Notes: generated by a model from the letters alone, not told the origin. Counted from the first letter of the stretch, positions 24,734-33,009 are shown. The stretch is 64,000 nucleotides of DNA from Streptacidiphilus rugosus AM-16 (GCF_000744655.1 NZ_JQMJ01000004.1:5208001-5272000), one strand, 5' to 3'. A program made the numbers and translations.

Positions 24734-24765
24734 ACTCGATTCGATCGCCATGACAATCGATTCGA
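24734..24765. promoter_or_regulatory. Dyad operator candidate upstream of the APH/aminotransferase promoter
   Basis: CTCGATTCGAT (24734-24744) and ATCGATTCGAG (24755-24765) are inverted copies with one mismatch in 11, spaced by 10 nt, so the centres are 21 bp apart (two helical turns). It lies just upstream of the -35 at 24723-24718, the position expected for an activator or an upstream repressor site. Confidence 0.5.
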
Positions 24766-24789
24766 GCTCGGGCGCGCAGGAGGAGTCGG

Positions 24790-25182
24790 TCACCCTCCGG
24801 CCAGCGGCACCAGCCTGACGAAGACCAGACCGGCGCCGTCGCCGATCTCCACCACCTCGTCGAGCTCCTCCACCTGCCGGTCCCCGGCCAGCACGAAGAA
24901 GCCGTTGCGCAGGAAGGCCCGTTCGGCGACCTCGGCCTGCCGCTCCCAGTCCAGCTGCCGGGGGCGGCGCAGGCGGTAGCCGTTCAGCTCCACCTCGGCG
25001 TCGTCCGGGCGGACCAGACCCTGGAAGCGGTCGCCCGGGCCGGCGTTGTGGCGGGCGACCTCCTCGCGGACCCGCAGCCTGATCAGCTCCCTGAGCGTCA
25101 TCCGCTCCGGCACGCCGGCCACATCGAAGGCGGCGAGCGCCCGGCCCGTCGCCGTCTCGTCCCTGAACGTCACGGTGGCCAT
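24790..25182 (-). CDS. Small protein ending in Gly-Gly, possible ubiquitin-like fold
   Basis: 130 residues. The start (MATVTFRDETATGRAL) and helix (TLRELIRLRVREEVARHN), then a C-terminal part with NGFFVLAGDRQVEELDEVVE, AGLVFVRLVPL and a terminal Ala-Gly-Gly, read like a beta-grasp protein; the end resembles that of ubiquitin-like modifiers. I do not see E1-, E2- or JAB-like genes nearby. ATG 25182 shares one base with the stop of the DUF4132 gene (TGATG), so the two are translationally coupled and probably work together. The fold assignment is inference from pattern, not a recognised family hit. Confidence 0.6.
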   Translation of the reverse strand: MATVTFRDETATGRALAAFDVAGVPERMTLRELIRLRVREEVARHNAGPGDRFQGLVRPDDAEVELNGYRLRRPRQLDWERQAEVAERAFLRNGFFVLAGDRQVEELDEVVEIGDGAGLVFVRLVPLAGG

Positions 25183-27680
25183 CAGGCTCCCGCCCGGATC
25201 TGCGCGAGGATGGAAGCGTCGGTGATCTTCGTGTCGGCGGCCAACAGCGCGGCCTTGCTGAGGATCAACGAGAGGCGCTCGTCCTCGAACGGCAGGAACA
25301 CCCGGCCCTCCCCCGCGCGTCGGGCGGGCACGATGCACAGGTACCGGCCGCCGGGCTCCATCAGGATGTTGGCCGAGCCCAGATGGATCCGGTAGTCGGC
25401 GAGCTCGCCCCTGACCACCAGATGGCGGGCGTCCAGCGTGCAGCGGTCCGCGATCCGCAGCCGGGGCAGGATCCGCTCCAGCGCCTCCCGACGCATCTGC
25501 GCGTTCGCGCTGAGATCCGCGAAGGCCGTCGCGCGCCGGTAGTCCGTCCAGCGGTCCTCGCCCCGGTCGGCCCAGTCGGGGTCGGCCGCGACGGAGGTGA
25601 CCGCGACGAAGAGGTCGATGTCCCGCATGGCCTCGCTGAACACCTCCGCAGGCACCTCGGCCAGCTGGACCGGCCGCCAGCTGCGGCCGTCGCGGCGCTC
25701 GAAGCGGACCTGGTCCGTGGTGGCGTGGTCGAAGGAGTGGCCGCCCTCCTCGCCGACGGGTTCGTGGTGGAGACCGGCGCGCCACCGCCCGTCGCCGAAC
25801 TCGGCCCTGGCCAGGCCGTCGTAGCCGTCGCTGTGGGGCCCGAGGTAGTTGGACTGCCAGCCGCGCTCCTTGAAGAGGGCATAGAGCCGCTGGTAGTGCA
25901 CGATGTGGGCGGCGAACCTGTTGGACCAGGCGCCCGTCTCCTCCTCCGCCGGGGTGAGCAGGTAGACCTCCCTGAACGCCTGCTTGAACGGCTGCCGCAG
26001 CTCCCTGGCGAGGATCTCCTCGCGCCGGGCGAGGACCTCCGCCGCCGGGACCCGGATCGGGTGCCACAGCCGCACCCGCCGGGGGACGCCGTCGGGCTCA
26101 CGGCCCGGCGCCACCGCCCGCCACGGGCCGTCCTCGTCCTGGAACTCCCAGATCAGCGCGCGCGTCGGCACCCCGACGACGGGATGGTCGCGGAAGTGCC
26201 TGCACCACTCCTCGTAGGGCCAGGAGCGGTCCGTCGACAGCAGCGCCTCGATCCTGGCCCGTGCGGCGGTGAGCGTCGCGCGCACCTCCTTGGCCAGCCG
26301 GGTGAGCTGTGCGAGCTCGTCCGGGCATTCCTGCCGGACGGCGGCGGGGGCGGTGCGGGAGACCCTCCCGTCGGGGGCGGTGAAGCTCAGCCGCACCGTC
26401 GCGGCGTCCTCGATCGCGAGGCGGACCCGGTGCCCGGCCAGCAGCCGCTCGTGCGAGCCGTCCGGGGCCAGGCCGTGGTCGGGCACGCTGCGCTCGACCA
26501 GCTGCGCCGGGGTGATGCCGAGCCGGCCCGACGCCGTGACCAGGGCGGTGTCGAGCTGCTTGCGCAGCGCCCGGTCCTTGATCGTGGTCTGCAGCCGCCA
26601 CAGCGCCTCCAGCGCCGCCGGGTCCTCCACCTCCGCCAGCGCGTTGACGGCCGCGCCCGCGAGCTTGAGGTCCTCCGCCACGCCCTGCCGCCGACCGCCC
26701 GCCCGCAGCGCGAGCGCGGCCAGCCGCGGCACCGTGTCGGCGTCGGCGGTCAGCGCGGCGGCCCAGACCAGGCCGCGCGCCAGGTCCCTGTCGTTCTGGT
26801 GCACCAGGTAGTGGTAGTGGTACCCGTCGCCCATCCACTCGGTGTGCGAGCCGTGTTCGCGGCTGCACACCGGCTCGCCCTCGGCCAGCGCCGCCAGGAC
26901 CGCGGCGACCGGGCCGCGCGCCGAGGCCGCGTCCACCAGCCCCGGGCAGGCCCTGCGCCAGCGCTGGGTCGGGCGCGGGCCGGTCAGGCTCGCCGCGTGC
27001 GTCAGCAGCGCGACCAGGGCGGCGCCCGACACGGCGCCGGCCTGCTCCCGCAGCGCGGCGGCCCAGGGCGCGTGCGCGGGGACCAGCCCCTCGGGGACCG
27101 CGCCGGGGTCGACCCTGGCGAGCAGGCCGCGCAGGCGGGCGGCCAGCCGCCCTCTGACCCGCGCCTCCACGTCGCTCTCCGGGCCCAGCAGCTCCACGTG
27201 GGCCCGGCGCAGCCACGGCTCGACCGCGCGACAGCCCTCGACGTCCAGCTGTTCGGCGGCGTCCAGCGCGTGGTGCAGGGCGTCGGCGGAGAGGCCGCCC
27301 TGCCATCCCTTCGCCCCCTGCCGCCCGCAGGCACGGCGCAGCATCACCGCGACCTCGTCCGCGCTCCAGCCCCGCAGCTCGGGCGCGAGCGCGTCGACCT
27401 CGCGGCCGGCCCAGCCGATGTCGAGCGGGTCCAGTCCGTGGACGAGCAGCAGGCAGAGGACGGCGGCCCGCTGCTCGGGCTCAGGGGAGACCGCCAACCG
27501 GCCGCCGGCCTCGGCCCAGGCCGAGGCGCGCCCGGCCAGCCACTGCCGGTACTCCTCCTGGAACGGGCCGGTCACCCCCGGTCGGCGCGGGGAGCGCCGC
27601 CGGGACTCCAGGAAGTCGACCAGCCACGGCACACGGGAGCGTGCGGCGTCCGCCGCCTGGTCGAGCGCGTCATCGATCAT
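25182..27680 (-). CDS. DUF4132-domain protein
   Basis: 832 residues from ATG 27680. The first two thirds are Ala/Leu/Arg-rich helical repeats. The C-terminal third carries the DUF4132 signature: REVYLLTPAEEETGAWSNRF, HIVHYQRLYALFKERGW, then GLARAEFGDGRW and YLCIVPA. DUF4132 often accompanies WGR domains (MolR-like), but no WGR is present here. Its biochemical role is unknown. No clear ribosome site precedes the ATG. It is coupled to the small Gly-Gly-ending protein downstream and divergent from the YCII-like gene. Confidence 0.85.
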   Translation of the reverse strand: MIDDALDQAADAARSRVPWLVDFLESRRRSPRRPGVTGPFQEEYRQWLAGRASAWAEAGGRLAVSPEPEQRAAVLCLLLVHGLDPLDIGWAGREVDALAPELRGWSADEVAVMLRRACGRQGAKGWQGGLSADALHHALDAAEQLDVEGCRAVEPWLRRAHVELLGPESDVEARVRGRLAARLRGLLARVDPGAVPEGLVPAHAPWAAALREQAGAVSGAALVALLTHAASLTGPRPTQRWRRACPGLVDAASARGPVAAVLAALAEGEPVCSREHGSHTEWMGDGYHYHYLVHQNDRDLARGLVWAAALTADADTVPRLAALALRAGGRRQGVAEDLKLAGAAVNALAEVEDPAALEALWRLQTTIKDRALRKQLDTALVTASGRLGITPAQLVERSVPDHGLAPDGSHERLLAGHRVRLAIEDAATVRLSFTAPDGRVSRTAPAAVRQECPDELAQLTRLAKEVRATLTAARARIEALLSTDRSWPYEEWCRHFRDHPVVGVPTRALIWEFQDEDGPWRAVAPGREPDGVPRRVRLWHPIRVPAAEVLARREEILARELRQPFKQAFREVYLLTPAEEETGAWSNRFAAHIVHYQRLYALFKERGWQSNYLGPHSDGYDGLARAEFGDGRWRAGLHHEPVGEEGGHSFDHATTDQVRFERRDGRSWRPVQLAEVPAEVFSEAMRDIDLFVAVTSVAADPDWADRGEDRWTDYRRATAFADLSANAQMRREALERILPRLRIADRCTLDARHLVVRGELADYRIHLGSANILMEPGGRYLCIVPARRAGEGRVFLPFEDERLSLILSKAALLAADTKITDASILAQIRAGA

Positions 27681-27871
27681 GGCGAGATGGTGGCAGACAC
27701 GACTGACAGCTCTCGGCGAACCCCGCCCCGTGCACGCCGGGCTCCGGCAGGATGGACCCCGCCGGAAAGAACTTCGGAGAAAGTTCCGCACGGATGTCGA
27801 AATCGCCGAGCGTGCTTCTACCTGTCAGTGAGAGCGCCCCGGCCGGGGCGTCCGAGCCGGAGGAGCAGGAC

Positions 27872-28273
27872 ATGAAGTACATGCTGCTGATGCAGTTCAG
27901 CGCCGCGACCGCGGACTTCCCGACGATCGACACCTGGACTCCCGAGGAGATCCGCGCGCACATCGGCTTCATGCGCGACACCAACGTCAAGCTCGCCGCC
28001 TCCGGCGAGCTGGTCGACGCCCAGGGGCTGGCGATGCCGGACACCGCGAAGATCGTCCGCTCGCACGGCGGCGGCGCGCCCGTGGTCACCGAGGGGCCGT
28101 TCCCCGAGACCAAGGAGTGGGTGGCCGGCTGGTGGATCGTCGACTGCGAGGACGCCGACCGCGCCCTGGAGATCGCCGCCGCCGTGTCCGCCGCCCCCGG
28201 CCCCGGCGGCGCGCCGATCAACATGCCGATCGAGGTGCGCCAGGTCATGTCCGCGCCGACCGAGGAGCTGTGA
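27872..28273 (+). CDS. YCII-related (DGPF-domain) protein
   Basis: 133 residues: MKYMLLMQFSAA at the start, the family EGPFPETKEWVAGWWIVDC block, and a dimeric ferredoxin-like fold overall. Such proteins are regularly paired with ECF41/ECF42 sigma factors. GGAGGAG lies just before ATG 27872. Its stop is immediately followed by the ECF42-like sigma gene, which is translationally linked to it. The enzymatic role of the family is unclear. Confidence 0.88.
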   Translation: MKYMLLMQFSAATADFPTIDTWTPEEIRAHIGFMRDTNVKLAASGELVDAQGLAMPDTAKIVRSHGGGAPVVTEGPFPETKEWVAGWWIVDCEDADRALEIAAAVSAAPGPGGAPINMPIEVRQVMSAPTEEL

Positions 28274-28297
28274 GCGCTGACTGACGGAGGAACGCTC

Positions 28298-29569
28298 GTC
28301 GAGGACCTGCTGCGTGAGCTCGCGCCGCAGGTCGTCGGCGTGCTCACGCGGAGGTTCGGCGACTTCGCGGCCGCGGAGGACGCCGTCCAGGAGGCCCTGC
28401 TGGCCGCCGCCGTCCAGTGGCCGCAGGAGGGGGTGCCGGGGAATCCGCGCGGCTGGCTGATCCAGGTCGCCCAGCGCCGGATGACCGAGGAGGTCCGCAG
28501 TGAGCAGTCCCGGCGGCGCAGGGAGGACCGGGTCGCCCACCTGGTGCCGGACGACCGGAGGACCGCGCCCGCGGCGGACGCCGAGGACCCGGCCGGGCGG
28601 GACGACACGCTCACCCTGCTGTTCCTCTGCTGCCACCCGGTGCTCTCGCCGCCCTCGGCGCTCGCCCTGGCGCTGCGCTGCGTCGGCGGGCTGACCACCG
28701 CCGAGATCGCGAGCGCGTTCATGGTGCCGGAGGCGACCATGGGCCAGCGGATCAGCCGGGCCAAGCAGCGCATCAAGTCCTCCGGGGTGCCGTTCGCGCT
28801 GCCGGACCGCGAGGGCTGGCCGGAGCGGCTGGACGCGGTGCTGCACGTGCTCTACCTGATCTTCAACGAGGGCTACGCGACGAGCGTCGGCGACGACCTG
28901 CAACGGGTCGAACTGACCCGTGAGGCGATCCGGCTGACCCGCGCCGTGCACGCGCTGCTGCCCGGGGACAGCGAGGTCACCGGGCTGCTGGCGCTGATGC
29001 TGCTCACCCACGCCCGTAGCGCCGCCCGCACCGGCCCCGGCGGCGAGCTGATCCCGCTGGCCGAGCAGGACCGCGGCCGCTGGGACGCCGCCGCGATCGC
29101 CGAGGGCGTCGCGCTGGTCACCGCCGCCCTGCCGAGCGGCCCGGTCGGCCCGTACCAGGTGCAGGCGGCGATCGCCGCGGTCCATGACGAGGCCGCCACC
29201 GCCGACCTGACGGACTGGCCGCAGATCCTGGCCCTGTACGGGGTGCTGGAACGGATCTCGCCGAACCCGGTGGTCGGGCTCAACCGCGTCGTCGCCACCG
29301 CGATGGTCCACGGTCCCGAGGCCGGCCTCGGCGCGCTGGACGCCGTCGCGGCGGACCCCCGGCTGAAGGACCACCACCGGGTCACCGTGGTGCGCGCCCA
29401 TCTGCTGGAGCTGGCCGGACGGCGCGCCGAGGCGGCCGAACTCTTCCGCGCGGCCTCCCGCGCGACGGCCAGCCTGCCCGAACGCCACCACCTCGCCATC
29501 CGCGCCGCCAGGCTGTCGGAGCCCGGCGACCCGGGGACGGTGCCGAACGGGCGCGCGGACCTGGGATGA
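28298..29569 (+). CDS. ECF42-type RNA polymerase sigma factor (start codon unclear)
   Basis: About 423 residues. Sigma region 2 (RRFGDFAAAEDAVQEALLAA, GWLIQVAQRRMTEEVR), region 4 (LTTAEIASAFMVPEATMGQR, ISRAKQRI) and the long C-terminal helical extension with FNEGYATSV, typical of ECF42. These activate their own and the paired YCII-like gene. The reading frame begins after the TGA at 28271 with no ATG, GTG or TTG before region 2. GGAGGA at 28286-28291 points to GTC 28298; CTG 28277 with GAGGAG 9 nt upstream is the alternative; GTG 28340 would cut into region 2. Either a non-standard start is used or a base is miscalled. Confidence 0.85.
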   Translation, partial: VEDLLRELAPQVVGVLTRRFGDFAAAEDAVQEALLAAAVQWPQEGVPGNPRGWLIQVAQRRMTEEVRSEQSRRRREDRVAHLVPDDRRTAPAADAEDPAGRDDTLTLLFLCCHPVLSPPSALALALRCVGGLTTAEIASAFMVPEATMGQRISRAKQRIKSSGVPFALPDREGWPERLDAVLHVLYLIFNEGYATSVGDDLQRVELTREAIRLTRAVHALLPGDSEVTGLLALMLLTHARSAARTGPGGELIPLAEQDRGRWDAAAIAEGVALVTAALPSGPVGPYQVQAAIAAVHDEAATADLTDWPQILALYGVLERISPNPVVGLNRVVATAMVHGPEAGLGALDAVAADPRLKDHHRVTVVRAHLLELAGRRAEAAELFRAASRATASLPERHHLAIRAARLSEPGDPGTVPNGRADLG

Positions 29570-29576
29570 TCGAGGC

Positions 29577-30284
29577 ATGGTCGACCGCATCATCGCCGCC
29601 TGTGACGGCGCCGCCAAAGGCAATCCAGGGCCCGCAGGCTGGGCCTACGTCGTCGCCGACTCCTCCGGCGCCCCGCAGCGCTGGCGCTCCGGCGCACTCG
29701 GGCACAGCACCAACAACATCGGTGAACTGACCGCCCTGGAGCAGCTGCTGACGGACACCGATCCCGCCGCGCCCCTGGAGGTGCGGCTCGACTCCACCTA
29801 CACCCGCGACGCCGTCACCAAGTGGCTGGCCAACTGGAAGCGCAACGGCTGGCGTACGGCCGGCGGCAAGCCGGTGGCCAACCAGGAGCTGATCCAGCAC
29901 ATCGACGAGCTTCTGACGGACCGCGAGGTCACCTTCGTCTACGTCCCTGCACACCAGGTGGACGGCGACCCGCTCAACGCCATCGCGGACAAGGCCGCCA
30001 GCGACGCCGCCCGGCACCAGCGGGACGCCTCGGGCACCGGCGCGGACCTGCCCGTCCCCGAGCCGGTCACCCCGGCCGGGCGCGCCAAGATCTCCCGGCC
30101 CGCGCGGACCGGCGGCGCCTCCTCGGGAACGGCCGCGAAGTCCGCGGGCGGCGGGAGTGCCCGCACGCTGGCCGCGCGCTACCCGGGCACCTGCGCCTGC
30201 TCGCGCTCCTACGCCAAGGGCGACAAGATCACCAAGGTCGGCTCCGGCTGGGGCCACCCGGAGTGCGCCGCGTCCTTCTCCTGA
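29577..30284 (+). CDS. RNase HI-domain protein with Cys-containing C-terminal domain
   Basis: 235 residues. Residues 1-150 form an RNase HI domain with the acidic catalytic residues in CDGAAKGNPGPAGW, NIGELTALEQLL and LDSTYTRDAV, and a final Asp in NAIADKAASDA. It would cut the RNA strand of RNA:DNA hybrids. A Pro/Ala linker leads to a C-terminal module, YPGTCACSRSYAKGDKIT then GWGHPEC, that looks like a small metal-binding or nucleic-acid-binding domain. ATG 29577 is 7 nt after the sigma factor stop and close to a GAGG site. Confidence 0.9.
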   Translation: MVDRIIAACDGAAKGNPGPAGWAYVVADSSGAPQRWRSGALGHSTNNIGELTALEQLLTDTDPAAPLEVRLDSTYTRDAVTKWLANWKRNGWRTAGGKPVANQELIQHIDELLTDREVTFVYVPAHQVDGDPLNAIADKAASDAARHQRDASGTGADLPVPEPVTPAGRAKISRPARTGGASSGTAAKSAGGGSARTLAARYPGTCACSRSYAKGDKITKVGSGWGHPECAASFS

Positions 30285-30318
30285 TCCGGTTCGCCGCCCG
30301 GCCCGGGCGGCGGCTGGA

Positions 30319-31161
30319 TCAGCCGCGCCACCAGTCGTCCAGCGGGGTGACCGGGACGACGCGCTTGTGCCGGGTCGCGAGGAAGATCGACTCGACCTTC
30401 GTCGCGACCTCGGGCGTGACCTCGGCGCCCTCGAGGTAGTCGTCGAGCTCGGCGTAGGTCAGGCCGAGCGCCTCCTCGTCGGGCAGCGCGGGCCGGTCGT
30501 CCTCCAGGTCGGCGGTGGGCACCTTCTTCCAGACGCTCGGCGGCGCGCCCAGCTCCTGCAGCAGGGCCGCCCCCTGCCGCTTGGTCAGGCCGGTCAGCGG
30601 GGTGAGGTCCACCCCGCCGTCGCCGAACTTGGTGAAGAAGCCGGTCACCGCCTCGGCCGCGTGGTCGGTGCCGACCACCAGCATGCCGAGCTGGCCGGCG
30701 ACGGCGTACTGGATCACCATGCGCTCGCGGGCCTTGATGTTCCCGCGGACGAAGTCCCGCAGCTTGGGCTCGTCGCCCAGCAGTTCGCGCAGCCCGGAGG
30801 CCGCCTCCGCGGCGACCGCGTCCGCGCTCGGCCGCACGTTCACCGCGATCGACCGGTCGGGCCGGATGAACCGCAGCGCGATCTGCGCGTCGTCCTCGTC
30901 CGACTGCACGCCGTAGGGCAGCCGCACGGCGACGAAGGTCGCCTCGTGCCCCTCCGCCCGCAGCTCCTCGACGGCCAGCTGGCACAGCCGGCCGGCCAGC
31001 GTGCTGTCCTGACCGCCGCTGATCCCGAGCACGTAGCCCTTGGCCGGGGTGGAGCGGAGGTAGTCCTTGAGGAAGTCGACCCGCTGCCGGATCTCGGTCC
31101 CGGCCACGATGGCCGGCTTGACGCCGAGCTCGGCGACGATCTGGTCGCGTAGGTTCGCCAT
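30319..31161 (-). CDS. nadE: NH3-dependent NAD+ synthetase
   Basis: 280 residues, normal for the ammonia-dependent form. [15 protein letters not shown] is the ATP pyrophosphatase P-loop; [10 protein letters not shown] and [15 protein letters not shown] are the deamido-NAD-binding and active-site segments; the C-terminal [13 protein letters not shown] is typical. It amidates deamido-NAD with ammonia and ATP in the last step of NAD synthesis. No glutaminase domain is attached. ATG 31161 sits 6 nt after a TAGGGT -10 element, so the mRNA is probably leaderless. Confidence 0.97.
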   Translation of the reverse strand: MANLRDQIVAELGVKPAIVAGTEIRQRVDFLKDYLRSTPAKGYVLGISGGQDSTLAGRLCQLAVEELRAEGHEATFVAVRLPYGVQSDEDDAQIALRFIRPDRSIAVNVRPSADAVAAEAASGLRELLGDEPKLRDFVRGNIKARERMVIQYAVAGQLGMLVVGTDHAAEAVTGFFTKFGDGGVDLTPLTGLTKRQGAALLQELGAPPSVWKKVPTADLEDDRPALPDEEALGLTYAELDDYLEGAEVTPEVATKVESIFLATRHKRVVPVTPLDDWWRG

Positions 31162-31167
31162 TCGATC

Positions 31168-31173
31168 ACCCTA
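31168..31173 (-). promoter_or_regulatory. -10 element of a probable leaderless nadE promoter
   Basis: TAGGGT on the minus strand ends 6 nt before the nadE ATG, so transcription would begin at or next to the start codon. No Shine-Dalgarno sequence fits between. The same TAGGGT-N6-start layout is found at 32931-32936 and 40809-40814. Confidence 0.55.
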
Positions 31174-31184
31174 CCGCGAGGGCC

Positions 31185-31598
31185 TCAGCGCTCCGGCGGG
31201 TCCTCGGGCCATTCGCTGGTGTGCCAGACCGGGCCTTCGGCGGGCCCGGGCGCGGCGGCGTCCCGGCGCGGGCCGTGGGCGGCCAGGGCGGTGGTGAGGT
31301 CGGGGTGGAGCGGGACCTGGCAGTCCGCCGCGAGCTCGGCGGCGGCGCGGGACAGGGCGACCAGTTCCAGCGGACGCTGCTGCTCCGCGAGGTGCCGGGC
31401 GGCGAGGGTCAGCGCCTCGTGACCGGCCGGGGACCAGCCCTTGAGGTGGGTGAGGTCGAGCAGCAGCGGGCCGTCGCCGCGGGCGACGGCCCAGCCGACG
31501 GCGCCGGTGAAGCGCGTGACGGCGTCGTCGCCGAGATAGCCGGCGACCTGGAGGACGTCGGCGGTCGGACGGGTGGTGAGGTGCCACTGGATCGTCAT
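31185..31598 (-). CDS. STAS-domain protein (anti-anti-sigma-like)
   Basis: 137 residues. Residues about 5-110 follow the STAS pattern: VLQVAGYLGDDAVTRF, PLLLDLTHLKGWSPAGHEAL at the usual phosphorylation loop (DLT..., Ser at SPAG), and RPLELVALS. The C-terminal tail is Pro/Ala-rich. STAS proteins usually regulate anti-sigma factors by reversible phosphorylation; no partner kinase lies nearby. It ends 23 nt before the nadE start region, on the same strand. Confidence 0.75.
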   Translation of the reverse strand: MTIQWHLTTRPTADVLQVAGYLGDDAVTRFTGAVGWAVARGDGPLLLDLTHLKGWSPAGHEALTLAARHLAEQQRPLELVALSRAAAELAADCQVPLHPDLTTALAAHGPRRDAAAPGPAEGPVWHTSEWPEDPPER

Positions 31599-31617
31599 CG
31601 GGCGGCTCCTTCCGTGG

Positions 31618-31800
31618 TCAGTGGCGGTGACCGCCGACGTAGAACATCAGCATGATGAACGCGGCGAAGACATGGAACCCGATGACGTAGATGAACGCAC
31701 GGATCCAGACGCCCTTGCTGGCCCGGCGGCCGCCGCCCTCGCTGCCGTCGTCCTCGGGCTCCGGCGCGCGCTCCGGGCGGCTGTCGGCGTCGAGGCTCAT
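31618..31800 (-). CDS. Small single-pass membrane protein, DUF6126 type
   Basis: 60 residues. A charged N-terminal half (RPERAPEPEDDGSEGGGRR) precedes KGVWIRAFIYVIGFHVFAAF and a hydrophobic run to YVGG, one membrane helix, ending GGHRH. This fits the small actinobacterial DUF6126 proteins. Its ATG overlaps the stop of the ArsR gene (ATGA), so both are made from one transcript. Function unknown; possibly the target or accessory of the ArsR regulator. Confidence 0.8.
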   Translation of the reverse strand: MSLDADSRPERAPEPEDDGSEGGGRRASKGVWIRAFIYVIGFHVFAAFIMLMFYVGGHRH

Positions 31801-32147
31801 CGGGCCACCGCCTCGGCGGTGTCGGCCTCGCGGAGCTCGGCGAGCAGGTCCTGCTGACCGGCGAGCAGCTCGGTCAGGATGCGGCGGGCCGCCCGCAGCA
31901 GCTCGGCGACGTCGCCGCCCGCGAGCGAGTAGACCACGGTGTCCGCCTCCCTGACCGAGACCACGATCCCTGAGCGGCGCAGCACGGCGAGCTGCTGGGA
32001 CAGGTTGGAGCGTTCGACCTCGATCCCGGCCAGCAGGTCCCGCACCGGCATCGGCCCGTCCTGCAGCAGTTCGAGGACCCGGATGCGCACCGGGTGGCCG
32101 AGCATCCTGAAGAACTCGGCCTTGGCCTGGTACAGCGGAACCGGCAC
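31797..32147 (-). CDS. ArsR-family transcriptional regulator
   Basis: 116 residues from GTG 32147 (GGGAG 5 nt upstream). The winged helix is clear: FFRMLGHPVRIRVLELLQDG, then SNLSQQLAVLRRSGIVVSVR, and a beta hairpin DTVVYSLAG. The classical metal-binding ELCVCDL is replaced by MPVRDLLAGIEVE without Cys, so metal sensing of the ArsR type is unlikely. It is coupled to the DUF6126 gene. A dyad lies about 90-110 nt upstream and may be its operator. Confidence 0.88.
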   Translation of the reverse strand: MPVPLYQAKAEFFRMLGHPVRIRVLELLQDGPMPVRDLLAGIEVERSNLSQQLAVLRRSGIVVSVREADTVVYSLAGGDVAELLRAARRILTELLAGQQDLLAELREADTAEAVAR

Positions 32148-32234
32148 TGCTCTCTCCCTGGTCTCGCACCGACGGCGGTCCTCGCCGACGGCGTCTCTCA
32201 CCGAGGCTGCGGTGGCGCCGCCAGCATTGCAGCA

Positions 32235-32257
32235 AGTGAAGAACTTTTCAATTCACT
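32235..32257. promoter_or_regulatory. Dyad upstream of the ArsR gene
   Basis: AGTGAA (32235-32240) and TTCACT (32252-32257) are inverted copies around an AT-rich 11-nt centre, in the otherwise GC-rich interval between the S51 peptidase stop and the ArsR start. The AT-rich dyad is typical of ArsR operators. It overlaps the first base of the peptidase stop codon. Confidence 0.45.
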
Positions 32258-32924
32258 ACATCGGCCCGTGCAGGCCCTCCGCATCCACCACGAGCACCTG
32301 CCCGTCCCGCAGCGCGACGTGCGGCGTCCCCGCCGCGCGGTAGCCGGCCGCCACCCGGCCGACCTGCGCCGTTCCCGGGTGCGCCGGGGAGTCGACGTGC
32401 GGCACGAAGGCGAAGTCGAGAAGCCCGAGCCCCTCGGTGACCGCGGCCTCACCGTAGATCCTGGGCACCGCGTCACGGTCGTCGCACAGCTCGAGCCCGT
32501 CCAGGCTGGGCGCCAGCACGCACGGCCCGGCGCTGTAGCCGGCACAGACCAGGGCGTCCTCGCGCAGCAGCGCGGTCAGCGCCACGTCCGCGCCGCTGCG
32601 GGCGAGGGCGTGGCGCAGCATGAAGACGTTCCCGCCGCGCAGCCAGACCGCGTCGAAGCCGGAAAGGGCCGCCCGCACGGCCTCGGCGGGGCGGTCGAAC
32701 CAGTCCCGCAGATCGAGCTCGGTCGGCCGCAGCCCCAGCCCGGCGAGCGCGGCGAACTCCCGCTCCACGCCCGCCGGCCGCTCGTGCGCGGGCTGGTCGT
32801 CCATCGCGTTGGCGACGACCGCGACCGACGCCGCGCCTCCCGGTCCCCGGCCCGACGCGCCGATCAGGGCGAGGAGTTGCTCCGGCTTGTCGCCCATGCG
32901 GAAGGACGAGAGATACAGACGCAT
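32256..32924 (-). CDS. Peptidase S51 family (dipeptidase E-like)
   Basis: 222 residues. AVWLRGGNVFMLRHAL contains the family strand, and VCAGYSAGPCVLAP the nucleophile elbow with catalytic Ser; FAFVPHVDSPAHPG supplies the His. Dipeptidase E cleaves Asp-X dipeptides; cyanophycinase shares the fold, but this short form is closer to dipeptidase. A TAGGGT element 6 nt before ATG 32924 suggests a leaderless transcript. A strong hairpin upstream separates it from katG. Confidence 0.85.
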   Translation of the reverse strand: MRLYLSSFRMGDKPEQLLALIGASGRGPGGAASVAVVANAMDDQPAHERPAGVEREFAALAGLGLRPTELDLRDWFDRPAEAVRAALSGFDAVWLRGGNVFMLRHALARSGADVALTALLREDALVCAGYSAGPCVLAPSLDGLELCDDRDAVPRIYGEAAVTEGLGLLDFAFVPHVDSPAHPGTAQVGRVAAGYRAAGTPHVALRDGQVLVVDAEGLHGPM

Positions 32925-32930
32925 CGGTCG

Positions 32931-32936
32931 ACCCTA
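32931..32936 (-). promoter_or_regulatory. -10 element of a probable leaderless S51 peptidase promoter
   Basis: TAGGGT on the minus strand ends exactly 6 nt before ATG 32924, with no ribosome site between, as at nadE. Confidence 0.5.
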
Positions 32937-32947
32937 CCGGCGCAGAC

Positions 32948-32980
32948 GTGCGGGCCGCCCCCGGAGGGGACGGCCCGCAC
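32948..32980 (-). terminator. Terminator after katG
   Basis: GTGCGGGCCG (32948-32957) and CGGCCCGCAC (32971-32980) pair perfectly, with an additional CCCC/GGGG inner pairing. It starts 30 nt beyond the katG stop. Confidence 0.75.
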
Positions 32981-33009
32981 GCGGTGGAACGGATCAGCGG
33001 CGGAGCCGA

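Noticed and set aside
31185..31598. Complete anti-sigma switch at the STAS gene
   Set aside because: No anti-sigma kinase or phosphatase gene is adjacent; only the STAS protein is supported.
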